Origin: Multifurca ochricompacta
Taxonomy: Eukaryota > Basidiomycota > Agaricomycetes > Russulales > Russulaceae
Length of the DNA stretch: 64,000 nt
Assembly: GCA_022496185.1 (NCBI GenBank)
Contig: WTXG01000047.1
Span: 124,001 to 188,000, forward strand
Direction: 5' to 3'
In this document: positions 46,081 through 57,591 of the stretch, in pieces
Position numbering within the stretch: position 1 is the stretch's first letter
Layout: the number at the start of each line of letters is the position of its first letter
Translations under genes and position numbers: made by a program
The notes under the pieces: model-generated
Told to the model about the DNA's origin: nothing
The model's input: the letters and a program-made list of their open reading frames with translations, nothing else
Databases searched by the model: none

Positions 46081-48861
46081 ATGGTCTCCGAGACTACCGA
46101 CGGAGCTCGGATACCAGGTGCGGGTGAGATTGTTAGGATGGATGGAGATGGAGGCGTAGATGGGATTCAATCACGGCCCTCACTTCGTTCAAGTTCGCAT
46201 TCACTCAACGGTCCTCTCGGTTCTATCGAGGCGGGCTTCTTGCTGCGTGCCTCGTCCGTTCCACTCGTACCGCCGACCTACACCGTCGGTTATGTGTACG
46301 AAGCAGCGATGATGTCGCACAGCCCGGATGAAGGTGACGAACACCCAGAGCAGCCACAGCGCATTGTTGCCGTGCACAACGCCTTGCTCAAGCATGGCTG
46401 TCTCGGCGCGATGAAGCGCCTTCCCTTCCGTCGCGCGCAACGCGAGGCGGTACTTCTTGTACATACCGAGCAACACTGGAGAATGGTGTTGGCTCTCAAA
46501 GTGCGTGATATGGACAATCATTTGCCAAATACTAACGCAACGACGCCGACAGCTCTAACGCGGCAAGAAATTATTGATTCCAAAGCTTTTTATGAGCACG
46601 ACTCGTTGTATGTCAGCCCGCAAACAACAGAGTCTGCGCTCTTAAGTTGTGGCGGTGTCATCGAGGCTGCTCTTTCGGTTGCTCGTGGTGATTTGAAGAA
46701 AACGTTTGCGATCGTGCGCCCCCCGGGTCATCATGCAGAGCCAGATCGCCCAATGGGTTTCTGCTTTTTCAATAACGTCGCGGTTGCAGCCAGAGTCGTG
46801 CAGCAGATGACACCTATCAAGCGCATTCTTATCCTAGACTGGTGACCCAAATGCACCTTTCTCATTTACGACTATGACTAACTATGCCAGTGGCCAGGGA
46901 TGTCCATCATGGTGCGTATGGAACAGGTGGAAAAAATATATTCTTCGTTTAATACAAGACTCAGGGAATGGAACTCAGAGAGCCTTCAATGACGACTCTT
47001 CGGTGCTGTACATATCCTTGCATAGATATGAAGGTGGACGCTTTTACCCGACCGGACCATTTGGTAGCATGACGTCCTGTGGCGAAGGCAGAGGGCTTGG
47101 CTAGTGCGCGAAACAGTCCCTCTTTTTACCTGCTGCTCTTATCGTTTTGTCCAAGTTCGGTGAATATCCCTGGGCAGAGAGCGGCACGACCGACGCCGAT
47201 TACATCCACGCCTTCCAGCAGATCGTCATGCCGATCGCGACTGAATTTGCTCCAGAACTTGTGATCAGTAAGTAAGGGGTCTGGTAGAACCACATGGCAA
47301 TAATTGAACTCGCGGCAGTCTCAGCCGGATTCGACGCCGCAGATGGAGATATCCTCGGGGAATGCTGTGTTACACCAGCAGGGTATGCCCACATGACGTA
47401 CATGCTCTCTACCCTCGCTGGTGGGAAGCTGGTTGTTGCTCTGGAAGTACGTTTTCTCTCTGAGACTCTGCTCTTGTCCTCATAGATGCAGGGGGGATAC
47501 ACACTCGAATCTCTCTCCAATTGCGCGCTGGCTGTAGGTAGGATGTTGCTAGGATATGCTCCTCCGGAATTGCCTCCTTTAGTGGCGTCCGAGGTTGAAG
47601 CGTTAACGGTGTGGCTCGTTGCAAAGGAGCAAAGCAAGTACTGGAAGAATATCAATATCAAAGCTTGCGAGCCGAAAGAAGGTGTGCTACATTCGCCACT
47701 TGCGGCTTCTTTGGGGTTCACTTCGCTGTTTTAGACTTCGAAGAGCTCGCATTTCCTGTTCCTGGTGGGTCCTTTGGGAATTTTTTCTTCCTGTTCTCAT
47801 ACGAAGTGCCTGCAGAACTTCTCAAAGCACATCGACAAGACTATATGTATCGAAATTTTGACATGCTTGAAGTACCACTCATGTATGACGATGTCCGGGA
47901 GAAATTCTCGGCACAAATCATGTGCTCGTGAGTGCGGCCAATTGAGCTGTAGGCTTGGAATTAAATATAAACTGTCTTTGCAGGAAAGACCTCTTGGATA
48001 ACGAAGTTCTAGTTGTCTTCGCACACGAATTGTAGAGCCTCATCTTCTTGAGCCTTCGCGTCTATTCTAATCCTTGGTCACGTAGCGGTAACCTTCGGGT
48101 CGAAATTTCAGACAGGCTTACGTGTGACATTCAACTTGAGTCCTCTTACATTGTAGGTTCTATTCGCAATTTGCCAATCAGATAGTTACTCAACCAGACT
48201 AGATCGATGTGTCGAAGCAGCTCGTCCACTGGGTGCAGCAAGAGCATTATGGCCTCCTAGACATTAACCTCTTCCCAAGCCTCCTTCCAGTGATAGAGAC
48301 GTAAGCTCTGTGCTTTCTAGAATTCCGCTCCATCACCTTGCCCCATAGTATCCACAAAAAAGTTCAGAGCAGTACGCACGAGAGATCATGGCTTATCTTT
48401 GGGATAATTACATCTTGTGAGGGATCCACTGGATGCAAAGAGATAACGGTACTTTTCCTCACTCATTGGCTCTTTAGGTTATCCGCTGCCAAGCACATCA
48501 TTCTTATTGGGCACGGCCCCGGTGTGGTAGGAATTTCGGAGTTACTCGAGGGTCGCAGTGAGTATTTTATTACCTTGCGGGACGTCCACAGCCTGAGTTG
48601 TGTAGCTGCTGGGGTGATGCGTCACGTGAAGCTTGTCGTTCAGGTCGTTGGCCACACGAAAATCCCGCTTGTCCGAAGAAAGGGCCCGACCTCATTACGT
48701 GGTACCAGAAGGTAATAAAGTCTGTGTTTGTCCGCTGTCCGTTGCCTTTACACCCTACGCAATAACAGCACTCTCTCGTCATCGTTCCGCATGACCATGC
48801 CATCCGTCACGAGGGCAAAATTCTGAAGCGACACGGGCGGCTCGTTTTCGCGGGTAAGTGA
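46081..48861 (+). CDS. hda1: Class II histone deacetylase Hda1 type with C-terminal Arb2 domain
   Basis: This is a zinc-dependent lysine deacetylase (Hda1/Clr3) that silences chromatin; the Arb2 domain ties the family to heterochromatin complexes. The catalytic domain shows [65 protein letters not shown] across two introns, [39 protein letters not shown] with metal-binding Asp, and [12 protein letters not shown]. The Arb2-like part has [30 protein letters not shown] and [13 protein letters not shown]. Frame breaks near 47168-47170 (CCC), 48356-48361 (AAAAAA) and 48688 (G) each fit one lost base. I end the gene at TGA 48859-48861, just after RLVFAGK; a further intron and small exon cannot be excluded. 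It diverges from STT3. Confidence 0.88.
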
Positions 48862-49181
48862 TATCCTTTTCCACCCGTATCTACATCCAACCGTCCTCAC
48901 ATCGTTCGAAGAGGAATCAAAGCCTATTTTGCTAATGCTGCGCGCGCTACCCTTAATTCAAACACATGTCCGCAATGTCCTTACCCCCATGACAGTTCCT
49001 GAGTAGCTTCATTTGAACATCAGTTAGGATTCTAAGGGTGTTTATTTTCTTAAGCTGTTGACCTTTTTTCCTTTTGCTCAATGTAAGATTTCCCACTGCT
49101 ATCGATACCAGATGTTATGTGTTATAAACTTTATTGTCGTATTACGCCTGCCCCAGCTAGTCAACATGGATGTAAGTGTTG
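48862..49181. other. Convergent 3' intergenic region
   Basis: This lies between the 3' ends of the deacetylase and the minus-strand disulfide isomerase. No gene was seen. Confidence 0.5.
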
Positions 49182-50745
49182 CTATAGCTCGTCTTTGGCA
49201 TGACCAGTCTCAGGAGGTGTGGTCCCTTCAGGAGTTGGCGCCGGGTCCGTCATGGATTCCGAGGACGCAGCGGGCTGTGAGACAGGGGTCTCTGTGGAAG
49301 GTGGCGCATGGGATGTCGTCGCTTTGGTCGCTGAGTGGGCTGTGTCGGCGGTGGGAGTCTCCAAGACGACCTGATTGGCGTCACCCGTCCTGGGCATTGA
49401 ATCTTTGAGCGCATCTCTCGCCTTCTGCTCCTCTTGCTGAAGGCGTATAACCTTATGTATCGGATCCTCTTCCCGTTCATGTTTGTCCTCGGAGCCTTTG
49501 CCTGAGTCCGCTGTCTTGTCTTCTTTCAGTGTGTCGCTGAGCGATGCATCGTATCCGTGCCCGCCGTGGAAGTCCTTGCCATATTTCTTAACGGCCTTCT
49601 CAAAGTCGATCATGTCGGTGTACCCGCCATGTAAAATCGCGAGACGTTGTGCCTCCTGCTTGCGTTCGATCTCTTCTTCCTCGGGCGTTAGTTCGTGGGC
49701 CTCCTCGCTTACGTGGGAGCCCGCCGGGGTCAGAATTGTTGTTCCGTCTAGTATTGAATCGAAAAATTTAGAAATAGAATCACGATTCAGCACACCTGTT
49801 GAGGCATTGAAAACAACATAAGGCGCCAAGACGGAAAAAGGGAGGGAAGTGTAGCACACACCCTCGAAGAGGAAAGGTTCAGTCGAGCCCGCTTGGTATA
49901 CAAGAATTTTGCTGTCCTTCTTAGTCCCAGCGTCGTACCCAAGTGCGACAGACGTTTTTCCATCACGATCCCGGTGGTTCGCAAAGGCGAAATCATCGCG
50001 GTACTTGTTCGCAAGTACTTTCCACATAAGTGGTATATCCTTGACCTTGCTAAGCAGTAGAACCCGTGTGTGGTCGACTTTCTGCACGACTGTCAAGAAG
50101 CGGTGCGAGTTAAGAGGCCGAGGAGGGACATACCTCGTTGACCCATGGTTCAATCTCCTGAAGAGTGTACAGCTTCTTGTTCTTGTGCGGCACGCGTCGC
50201 GTTGCAAAGTAGAAAAACGCGCTTGCTGTGCGTTCTGGATGTTCGAATAATATTGGCGCTTGTTCCTTACCTCGGGGGAACAATTTCACGGTAGGGAAAC
50301 CCTTCACACCCTAAAGAGAAGCTAGTGAAGGTACGAAAGTTGAAGAACAGACAGACGGACTTGGTCAGCGCAGAGGGATCGGTTTTCGTCGCAGTCGACT
50401 GCAAAGAGAGGGATAAGGGGATGGAGACCGAGCGCGGCCTTGCTGTACTCTGGGACCATCGCCTTACAGTGCTGGGAAAAGAGTGGTTCAGGAGGGAGGT
50501 TTCATTCCTGAGTAGATGCGCTTACCCCGCACCACGATGCGACAAACGCTACAAGATTCGTGCGCTGTCTACCGTCAATAAACACCATGAACGAGTCAAA
50601 TTGTACAGCATACATTTTCTTTCATCGCGCTTCGGAATCCCCTCGCGTCAATCATCTTGACAAGGGAGTCCTTCGGATATAAACCTGCGGAAACGAGGGA
50701 CGGCGCAAAGGCCAGTGCAAGAGTTAACGGTAATAGAGGCAGCAT
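49182..50745 (-). CDS. Protein disulfide isomerase-like ER protein with KDEL signal
   Basis: This is an ER thiol oxidoreductase. The signal peptide is MLPLLPLTLALAFAPSLVSA. A thioredoxin domain follows, with active site CGHC split by an intron (FVASWCG, then HCKAMVPEYSKAALG), then LFAVDCDENRSLC and GVKGFPTVKLFPRG with the cis-proline. A second thioredoxin-like region without a CXXC follows (KVDHTRVLLLSKVKDIPLMW). The C-terminal third is charged and Thr/Pro-rich, and the protein ends KDEL, an ER retrieval signal. The layout is like fungal Mpd1/P5-type isomerases. The start was chosen because it gives a clean signal peptide. No frame break was needed, although two acceptors had to be chosen among nearby AGs. 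STT3 and ALG5 elsewhere in the window act in the same compartment. Confidence 0.88.
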
Positions 50746-51289
50746 ACCAGCAGAGTTGAATCGTAAGGCGCTGTGAAGATGAAGATGAGAGTTTATATTT
50801 ATTTCTATGTGCAGTGTATGTGCATGTGATGTAAACTATAAACTGACGTGGCAGACCGCCCTGTAGTCATCAACATCAACATCAACGTATCAACAAATAC
50901 CATTTCCTGTCTTCCCACACAGATATCTCACGTAGCCCGGTAGCAACTCCCACAAGGGTCCCAATACCTATTCTTCCATTTCAAACAACAACATCTTGGC
51001 ACAAGGATTTAAAATATGATGAAAAATGACTGTACAATATATATTCTCGTAGTTTGGATGGATCATCAATCGAATGACTGAACAATGTTGCCTCAGCTGT
51101 AAAAAAACATAACATTTATTGGATAAATAAATGACCAGGTCGACATGGCCTTCATTCGCAAACTAGAACTCGGTGATGATACAGAATCCCCGAGCCTGAC
51201 TTACAGCATTTGTTGCCAACTAACGTTTCGTCCCATCACCCAATACAATCAATATTCGTAGAAGATTCGACTCACACCTGTACTCCATA
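50746..51289. other. Divergent intergenic region between the disulfide isomerase and Fmp52-like genes
   Basis: Both promoters should lie here. A short ATCAAC/ATCAAC-type repeat occurs near 50869-50892. No gene was seen. Confidence 0.45.
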
Positions 51290-52337
51290 ATGGCAGGTGA
51301 ATCGGATCATGCTTCTTGTTTGTCTGAAGGTTCCTTACATCTGGATAGGCCAATCTGCCCTCCTTATCGGTGCTACCGGTCAGACAGGTCGCCTTCTCTT
51401 GCGCGAGCTGCTAGCATCACCACATTTCACCCGAGTTGGCGAGGCAGGAAGGCGTCTCACATCGATAAATGAGCTGCCTGCAGACAGTCGCCTGAAGTTT
51501 GAGCAGACCAGAGTGGATTTTGAGAATATCGAGGCGGCAGGGCTTAAAGATGGCAAATGGAACGTGGTGTTCATATCGTGCGTGTGCTAGATTCTTGAGT
51601 GTCAGCCTAACCTTGACACGACAGGGTGTCAGACTGGGGACAACCCGCCATCAGGCTGGTTCAGCAGCCAATTTTGAAAAGATTGACAGGGAGTGCGTCG
51701 CTCTGTCACTCTTCGCATCCAAGTTCAATTGACTTTGTTTTTGCATAGGTATGTCATCAGTGCTGCTAGAGCAGCAAAAGCAGACATAGATCAACGCCTA
51801 GTTTACATCTCAGTATGCTAGCGGTTCATTCATTCAATTCATCGGGGCTCATACCTGCTCAGGCAGCCAACGCAAATCCAGAGTCATCCTTACTTTATGC
51901 GCGCAGCAAAGGTCTCACAGAACAAGGTCTTGCGGAACTTGGCTACTCGGACACCATCATATTCCGACCCGCATTTCTTAAGAATAACGAACAGACCGCT
52001 AAAGAGTCTCGGCCTTTAGCTTACATCGTTGGGTGTGTTTCTCCCGCGAAAGTGCATGATTTCTGTATCCTGAACTTATGCATAGAGCATTTGCCACTGC
52101 GATGTCCTTCTTCAATAATCATTGGCAAATAGGAGTATGACTTTCTCTTCTCTATACCGCCGGTAAAAGTCTCATGTGACACAGGTGGACCAGTTGGCCA
52201 AGAGCCTTCTTATCGCAGGTACTGTAGGCTCTTCTGACCTACCACCCGTTGCAGACTCCACACGCGCCAGATGGGGGGGAAAGGCGTTCACAGCTATCAG
52301 CAACAGGGGAGCTTTAATGCTCTCCCAAAGCTTGTGA
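51290..52337 (+). CDS. Fmp52-like NAD(P)-binding protein (HTATIP2/TIP30 relative)
   Basis: Fmp52 is a Rossmann-fold atypical short-chain dehydrogenase found at yeast mitochondria and ER; its reaction is not known. The first exon is only seven bases (ATG GCA G, 51290-51296), then 51349 onwards. The nucleotide loop is LLIGATGQTGRLLLREL, matching GxxGxxG. Downstream: SLGTTRHQAGSAANFEKIDR, EYVISAARAAKADIDQ, then LLYARSKGLTEQGLAELGY with the YxxxK pair, and DTIIFRPAFL. The last exon gives VDQLAKSLLIAGTVG and ends LMLSQSL. All joins keep frame. A short exon with FATAMSFFNNHWQIG links the Rossmann part to the C-terminus. Confidence 0.82.
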
Positions 52338-52603
52338 ACGCATGGTATTCATTAAGATGCGAATCCAACCACCGTCGTTACCTCTTTTTTACACATAATG
52401 TATAGTGTCATGTAAAAAACAAACAGCGTACATGTCGCTTTGAGTAGTTCTTAATCTTAATAGGACAACGTGGCCTGATGTGTGGAAATTTCTGATCAAA
52501 AAGGCCACCAGGAACCTAAGCCGAGGCGCGCTAGATCAAAGTTGTCAACTTGTCCCAGTTGTCATTGTCATTCCACTCTCACTCTCTCTCAGTTGAAAAC
52601 ATA

Positions 52604-53301
52604 ATGGTCTCTAAGCACGGCTTCAGCGTGGTTATCAATAGCCCAGATACGGCTAATTTTAATCCTACATTGAAAATTGAGGATATAATGGGCACTTGGT
52701 ATGGGAGTTCCTTCCAAACGGCTTGAGCGTGAGTGTCCTATTTCTGAGCATGTCACAGGTATGTTACACATTCTACATTACCCTTGTGGAAGGTGCGAGT
52801 TCTGAGCTCAAACACATCATTATATCTTACAACTTACGAATCTACATAGAACAAGAAGGACGTAACGATATCATATAAACTTCTCCCTCTTACCTCCAAC
52901 GGGGAGCTCCCTCTCCAATTCGATGATACCGTGGAATATCGCTCCGCCAATAGCCCAGTGACTTCAAAGCGCTCTAGTATTATGGGCGTTGATACTCTTG
53001 ACGTGCTCACACCCGGGGCAGCTCATACGCGCTTTAAATGGCGTGGTAAAGGCTCCTCATGTTTGCAACCTCCCGGTGGCAGTTCCTCGGGTATCATGCT
53101 GGCCAGGAGGGAACGCCAGCATGGGCAGTCACATTTTTCGAGAAAACGCTATTTACCCCTGCGGGTCTGGACATATATGCTCGCGGTCCTACTAAACTAC
53201 CAGAGGATCTTGTCATAAATATAAAAAATGGATTACAAGCTATTGGTGGTCCTGTGGCACAGCTTGCAGAGCAATTATTTGAGGTTCCACATAGCCACTA
53301 G
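52604..53301 (+). CDS. Small lipocalin-like conserved fungal protein, one frame break
   Basis: Three exons, 52604-52698, 52759-52792 and 52850-53301, give 193 residues after one repair. The N-terminal GTWYVTHSTLPLWK has the G-x-W signature of lipocalin-type beta barrels. Alternating strands follow: KDVTISYKLLP, DDTVEYRSA, TRFKWRGKG, then FATSRWQFLGYHAG, WAVTFFEKTLFTPAGLDIYA. There is no signal peptide. I recall similar proteins in other Agaricomycetes, without known role; the barrel assignment is inference. The frame breaks at GG 53051-53052, where one extra G restores WRGKG followed by LLMFATSRW. The start was chosen at the first ATG before the G-x-W exon. Confidence 0.68.
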
Positions 53302-53692
53302 TAGTAATAGCCATTTTCTGTGTCATTTAACTTGTAATCATTAGCGGACATCTTTTGCCTTTTGAATTAACACTTTTGTAAGACACGGATCTGGGCAGGA
53401 GCACCAGATATGAAACAAACAAATGGCGGCATGGATGATATCCCCGCGCTTGGGAGAAAGTTGGGTGTCATTTTCTCAAAATCATGGTTGCTGGGGCAGG
53501 TGGACATTGACAATATGGCAGACAATATGAGGGAAAGGAGCACGATACTAATATTTCCAAGGGAGAAAGGCTGAGTAAACTATCCGGCCAGTAGAATAAA
53601 GCATAGGCCAGGTTCAATTATATCCAGGTGGTGAAGGTGATGCTGATCGAGAAGGCAAAAGAAATGGAAACCCTAAACATGTTACGAGACAT
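53302..53692. other. Convergent intergenic region
   Basis: This lies between the 3' ends of the lipocalin-like gene and the minus-strand conserved protein. Nothing was recognised. Confidence 0.5.
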
Positions 53693-55247
53693 CTACCTCC
53701 GAGCTCGGCCCCACATGCTGCCGAGTCGTGCCGCTTGCTGCTGCTGTGATGGCAGAGTCCCGGAATCAGAGACCATCGAGTGACCTCTCGGTTGCGGCGA
53801 CCCAAGGAGGGTCGCCAGAGCGGGGAGCGTATTGTTCGTCTTCGGTCGCATGCGGTGCGGTAGCGAAGCTGGGTGCTGCTTTGATAGTGGCGGCGATCCG
53901 GGACTCCCTCTAGGTAATACCGACTGCAGGGACGGTGTTGGGAAAGCCTTTGGGAGCGGACCTGAGACGGGACGATCTTTTGGCGCCATAGGACGCGGGG
54001 ATAGCTCAGGCATGGATATCTTGCTCAGGTGCACAGTGAGGCTTGAGGGAGGCGTATAGGTGTTTGGCTCCGGGTCATCGAGCTTAATGCGCCGTGGCCC
54101 GGCTAGTTGAGTATCGTAGACGACATACTGATGTAATTCTTCAGATGAGGTCCCTGCAATAACCTCTGAGATGGATGAGAGGTGCTCGTGATATGTGCAA
54201 CAGGAACAATGGAAGTAGTACCGCGTTTGTGCCTTAAACGCTTCACCTGCTCAACCACTTGCAGGACCTTGGGTACGTCGGCAGGTGAGGCGGAGCGAAC
54301 GGTGATGAATAACATTGCATCATCCTGTGGGAAATGTGATCAAAACAGTGGTCTACCGGATGCGTATATGGCGTACTGCAAGTAGGCACTCTGCATACTC
54401 GCCGTAATCTTCAACTGAGCCTTCTTCGTTGACCGTAACCTCATTTGGCTCATAGCGTAGCGCGTGCATCTCTGCAATACGATCAATGCCAGTCTTTGGG
54501 GTGGGGCGCGGCGGAGGGGATGGAGGGGCTTCGGATTTCACAGGAGGCAAGAGGGCTATGTGCTGGGACGGAGCGTGGTTCATAGCACTCATATCTTGTA
54601 TAGTGAGAAGTGTGGTAAGGATGGTGATCTCTAAGCCTTTCCGGTCCGCTATGTCAAACCTACTAAACGTTGAGAACCACATTCCACAATGCAGTGCACT
54701 GAAAACATGCCGATTAATATTGTAATCTAGAATTTGAATCGTCGAGGTTCTCATTTTCCCGGGGGAATCTTTTATGATCGCGACAAGGACTGCTGGATCT
54801 GGTTTCCGAACAAGAAAACATTCTTCCCGCTTCCACTCGAAATCATGCCTGTATCAGGGCAAGTGATAAAAACAGGTGGAAGTCCAAGCGATACGCTCAC
54901 TGACTCTTCCCATCTGAAACTCCACCGGAAGGTGAGTGTCCCAATGGATTTGAATTCTATGACCTGAGTGGGATTGTAGAGCTCAATCATCTTGTGCTTG
55001 CTCGATGCATGTGGGGCCGTCGCGGAGGCAAGCAGACTTTGGGACATTGGATCTGGGATATTGGGTAGGAGACTGGGATATAGACCATAATACGCAACGT
55101 ACCGAATAGATTGATTCGGTAAGATGAACCTCTTTCCCTTTGTTTATGATAGTGTGCTATTCCGGACGGGAGGACAAGGTCCTGAACGGCGGTGTCATTT
55201 TCATTTGGGACAATATTGAGAGTGAAGAGGTTGCGATCGAGGCTCAT
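53693..55247 (-). CDS. Conserved basidiomycete protein of unknown function
   Basis: The protein starts MSLDRNLFTLNIVPNENDTA at 55247 and ends after SMWGRARR. The N-terminal half looks like a compact beta-rich domain: DLVLPSGIAHYHKQRERGSS, IELYNPTQVIEFKSIGTL, FRWSFRWEE joined to HDFEWKREECFLVRKPDP, then STIQILDYNINR joined to RFDIADRKGLEITILTTLL. The pattern recalls tubby-like/LURP-one barrels, but I cannot prove it. The C-terminal half is Pro/Ser-rich and probably disordered (PPSPPPRPTPKTG, PRPMAPKDRPVSGP). One intron uses a GC donor (after ILDYNIN). I recall close relatives in Agaricomycetes, all uncharacterised. A role cannot be stated. Confidence 0.66.
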
Positions 55248-56398
55248 ATTGGAAGTAACAGTGATAGACTTGTAAGAACTGTCCCCGTGGAGGGTGGGCG
55301 TGAACTTTGACTACTGCGGGTGCAGGGTTTGCAGTGAGGAGGCGAGGCTGGGGGCACCGCCATTAGCGCTTACCATCCGAAGGAGGAGTGGTCGTCAAAA
55401 GGGCACTCTTTTGGGGATTGTCTCGTCTACTACGATACACTGGTACTGGGAATTCCTCGATAAGGGGTACTCCAGCGAGAGCGTTAGCGTTGCTTCTTTT
55501 TCGTTTAACCTCTCTCCCTCGTCGCATACGCTAATATGGAGGAACCGTGGCTCAGGTTCGGGTGTAAAAAAGTCTCAAGTTTGATCATTACGAGACCAAC
55601 GAATGAAGATTACATCGAGGTTAGCAATGATGCTGCATGTATCAGCTACGTAGATAATATCACCTCACCAACACCCTGGGTCATGACGGGGTTGTTGGAT
55701 GGATGTTGGAGTTGCATGGGGCGGCGGGATGATATTGTCATCTTGTGACCTACACTTTGCGGATGTTGCGGAGCGGAGGGAATGGAACAGCACGATGCAA
55801 CGCACAGACGCACAGACATACATCACAATATATTCCGAAGCGTCACTTTTCATGCTTCTCTGCTCTCCACTTAGGATAGAGGCATGCGAGACGGATTTGA
55901 ATATCTTAAGCCGTTGAGCCGACACTCGGAAACAGTTCGGTGATTGGGCTTACTTAATCGCTCCCCTCCTCTCTCGTATGTTTAGACAGAGCGGACAAGA
56001 CTTCAGGGGGGGGGGGGCTAGGATTCTCGCCTCGCGATACACGCCAATCTACCCAGGGCACAAGACCTTGGAACCGTCACAAGGATCCGTGTCATGTAAA
56101 TTAAAGAAAAGCAGATGACTAGGCAAGGGTTGTAACAAGACTGCTGATTTAAAGTATGCAGCATCTCAACCTGATACCAAAAATGACAAAGAATGGCCAG
56201 ATGATCAGAGGACGTTTCAGAGCGTTTATTTGGACTTTGAGAGATTCTTGTCTACTAGAGATTATATTTTCTACCTGGCTAGACCAGACAGACCAGACAC
56301 CAGCACCCAGACACTGACCCCTCAAGTGCCACAGTACGGCATAGTACTACTATTATCTACAGAGCGTTACTGGGGAATAAAATGACAATTTAGATTTT
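55248..56398. other. Intergenic, about 1.15 kb
   Basis: Holds the promoter of the conserved protein and the 3' side of the dehydrogenase. Open frames at 55294-55584 (+) and 55665-55925 (-) have no domain signature. A ten-base G run lies near 56009-56018. Confidence 0.45.
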
Positions 56399-57591
56399 TC
56401 AAGCCGAAAGCTGCTCTACGGGAAGACCCAGATTCGAGCCCACATCCTTCCATTCATCCAGAGTAGACTGTATCTTCTCCACGCGAGCGCGCACGTCGAG
56501 CATGGAGTCCTCCCCGAGGAACAGCCAGAGTGGGGGTGGGCCACGACCAGCGGCGCGGCCTTCGCCACGCACGACATCGACGAGGGCGCCCATGCCTAAC
56601 GCAGGGTCACCCTTCGGGATCTGGACATACTTCGGTACAGTATTGTCCATGTGGTCGCGTACTACCTCGTAGCCCTCAAGTGGCCTACCCGAGCGCTTTG
56701 GGGCATTGATCTTGGTGGCGAAGCCACCTGGGACGGCGATTATCACGCGAATCTTGAAGTATTCTAGCTCAGCGGCGAGCGTCTCCCCGTACGCTGGAAG
56801 CAGAACAAGGTGATACATCAGCAGCGTATGGAAATGAGAGATAAAGACGTGAGATGTACAGTGGAGGGCTGCTTTCGAAGCAGAATAGGACGCTGGTGGT
56901 GACAACAAGGTCGGGTTGAGCGATCGTGTGAACCTAACTTGGATTCAATGCTTACCCACGCCCTAAAAGCACACTTGGGGTGAGCAGAGAACAAATAATG
57001 CAGAGGCCGAACTTTCTCACAATCATTTGAGTCCGATAAGCGGAACGGCTTCCGACAAAAACGATGGTACCATCACGCCGCGAGCGCATGTATGGAAGGA
57101 CGGCGTTGGTGACATTCATGGGTCCGACAAAATTTGTTTTCATATCTTTCATAACTCCTTCAGCACTATAGATTCGCGGGTCTTGTGTCTCATACGATTT
57201 TCCAAGGAGAGGAACATCACTCACCCAAGTTCCTCGCTGGCGCCATAGGTTAGTGTACCTGCATTGTTGACAAGGACATCGACGTGACCCCAGATTCCCA
57301 GGGCCTCCTCCACGACGTGCTTTATCTCCTCCATTGGTGAGGTGACATCCAGAACCAAAAACTTAAGTCTTGTCTCGTCGATCTTCGGGTCTTGACGCAG
57401 TTCATCGAAAGACCTCAGCGACCGTGCAGTCGCTATAACATAGTCACCGCGAGCAAGAACGGAACGCGTGAGTGCCAAGCCCAGGCCCGCCGACGCGCCT
57501 GGAATGAGTGTAAGGTGAGGGATGTTGAAATGTCGAAGACGTGAGGCGTCATACCTGTGATGAACCAAACTCTTGTAGTGCTGCTGACCAT
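56399..57591 (-). CDS. Short-chain dehydrogenase/reductase (classical SDR)
   Basis: This is an NAD(P)-dependent oxidoreductase; the substrate is unknown. It starts MVSSTTRVWFIT, and an intron splits the cofactor motif, giving TGASAGLG (TGxxxGxG). Then DYVIATARSL, LVLDVTSP (the D that binds the adenine), VDVLVNNAGTLTYG, NFVGPMNVTNAVLPYMRSRR, IVFVGSRSA with catalytic Ser, and YSASKAALHC with catalytic YxxxK. The C-terminal part (YGETLAAELEYFKIRVIIAV, PGGFATKINAPK) is the usual P-G segment. It ends PVEQLSA. Exons join without frame breaks as far as I followed them. The family is too broad to assign a pathway. Confidence 0.85.
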
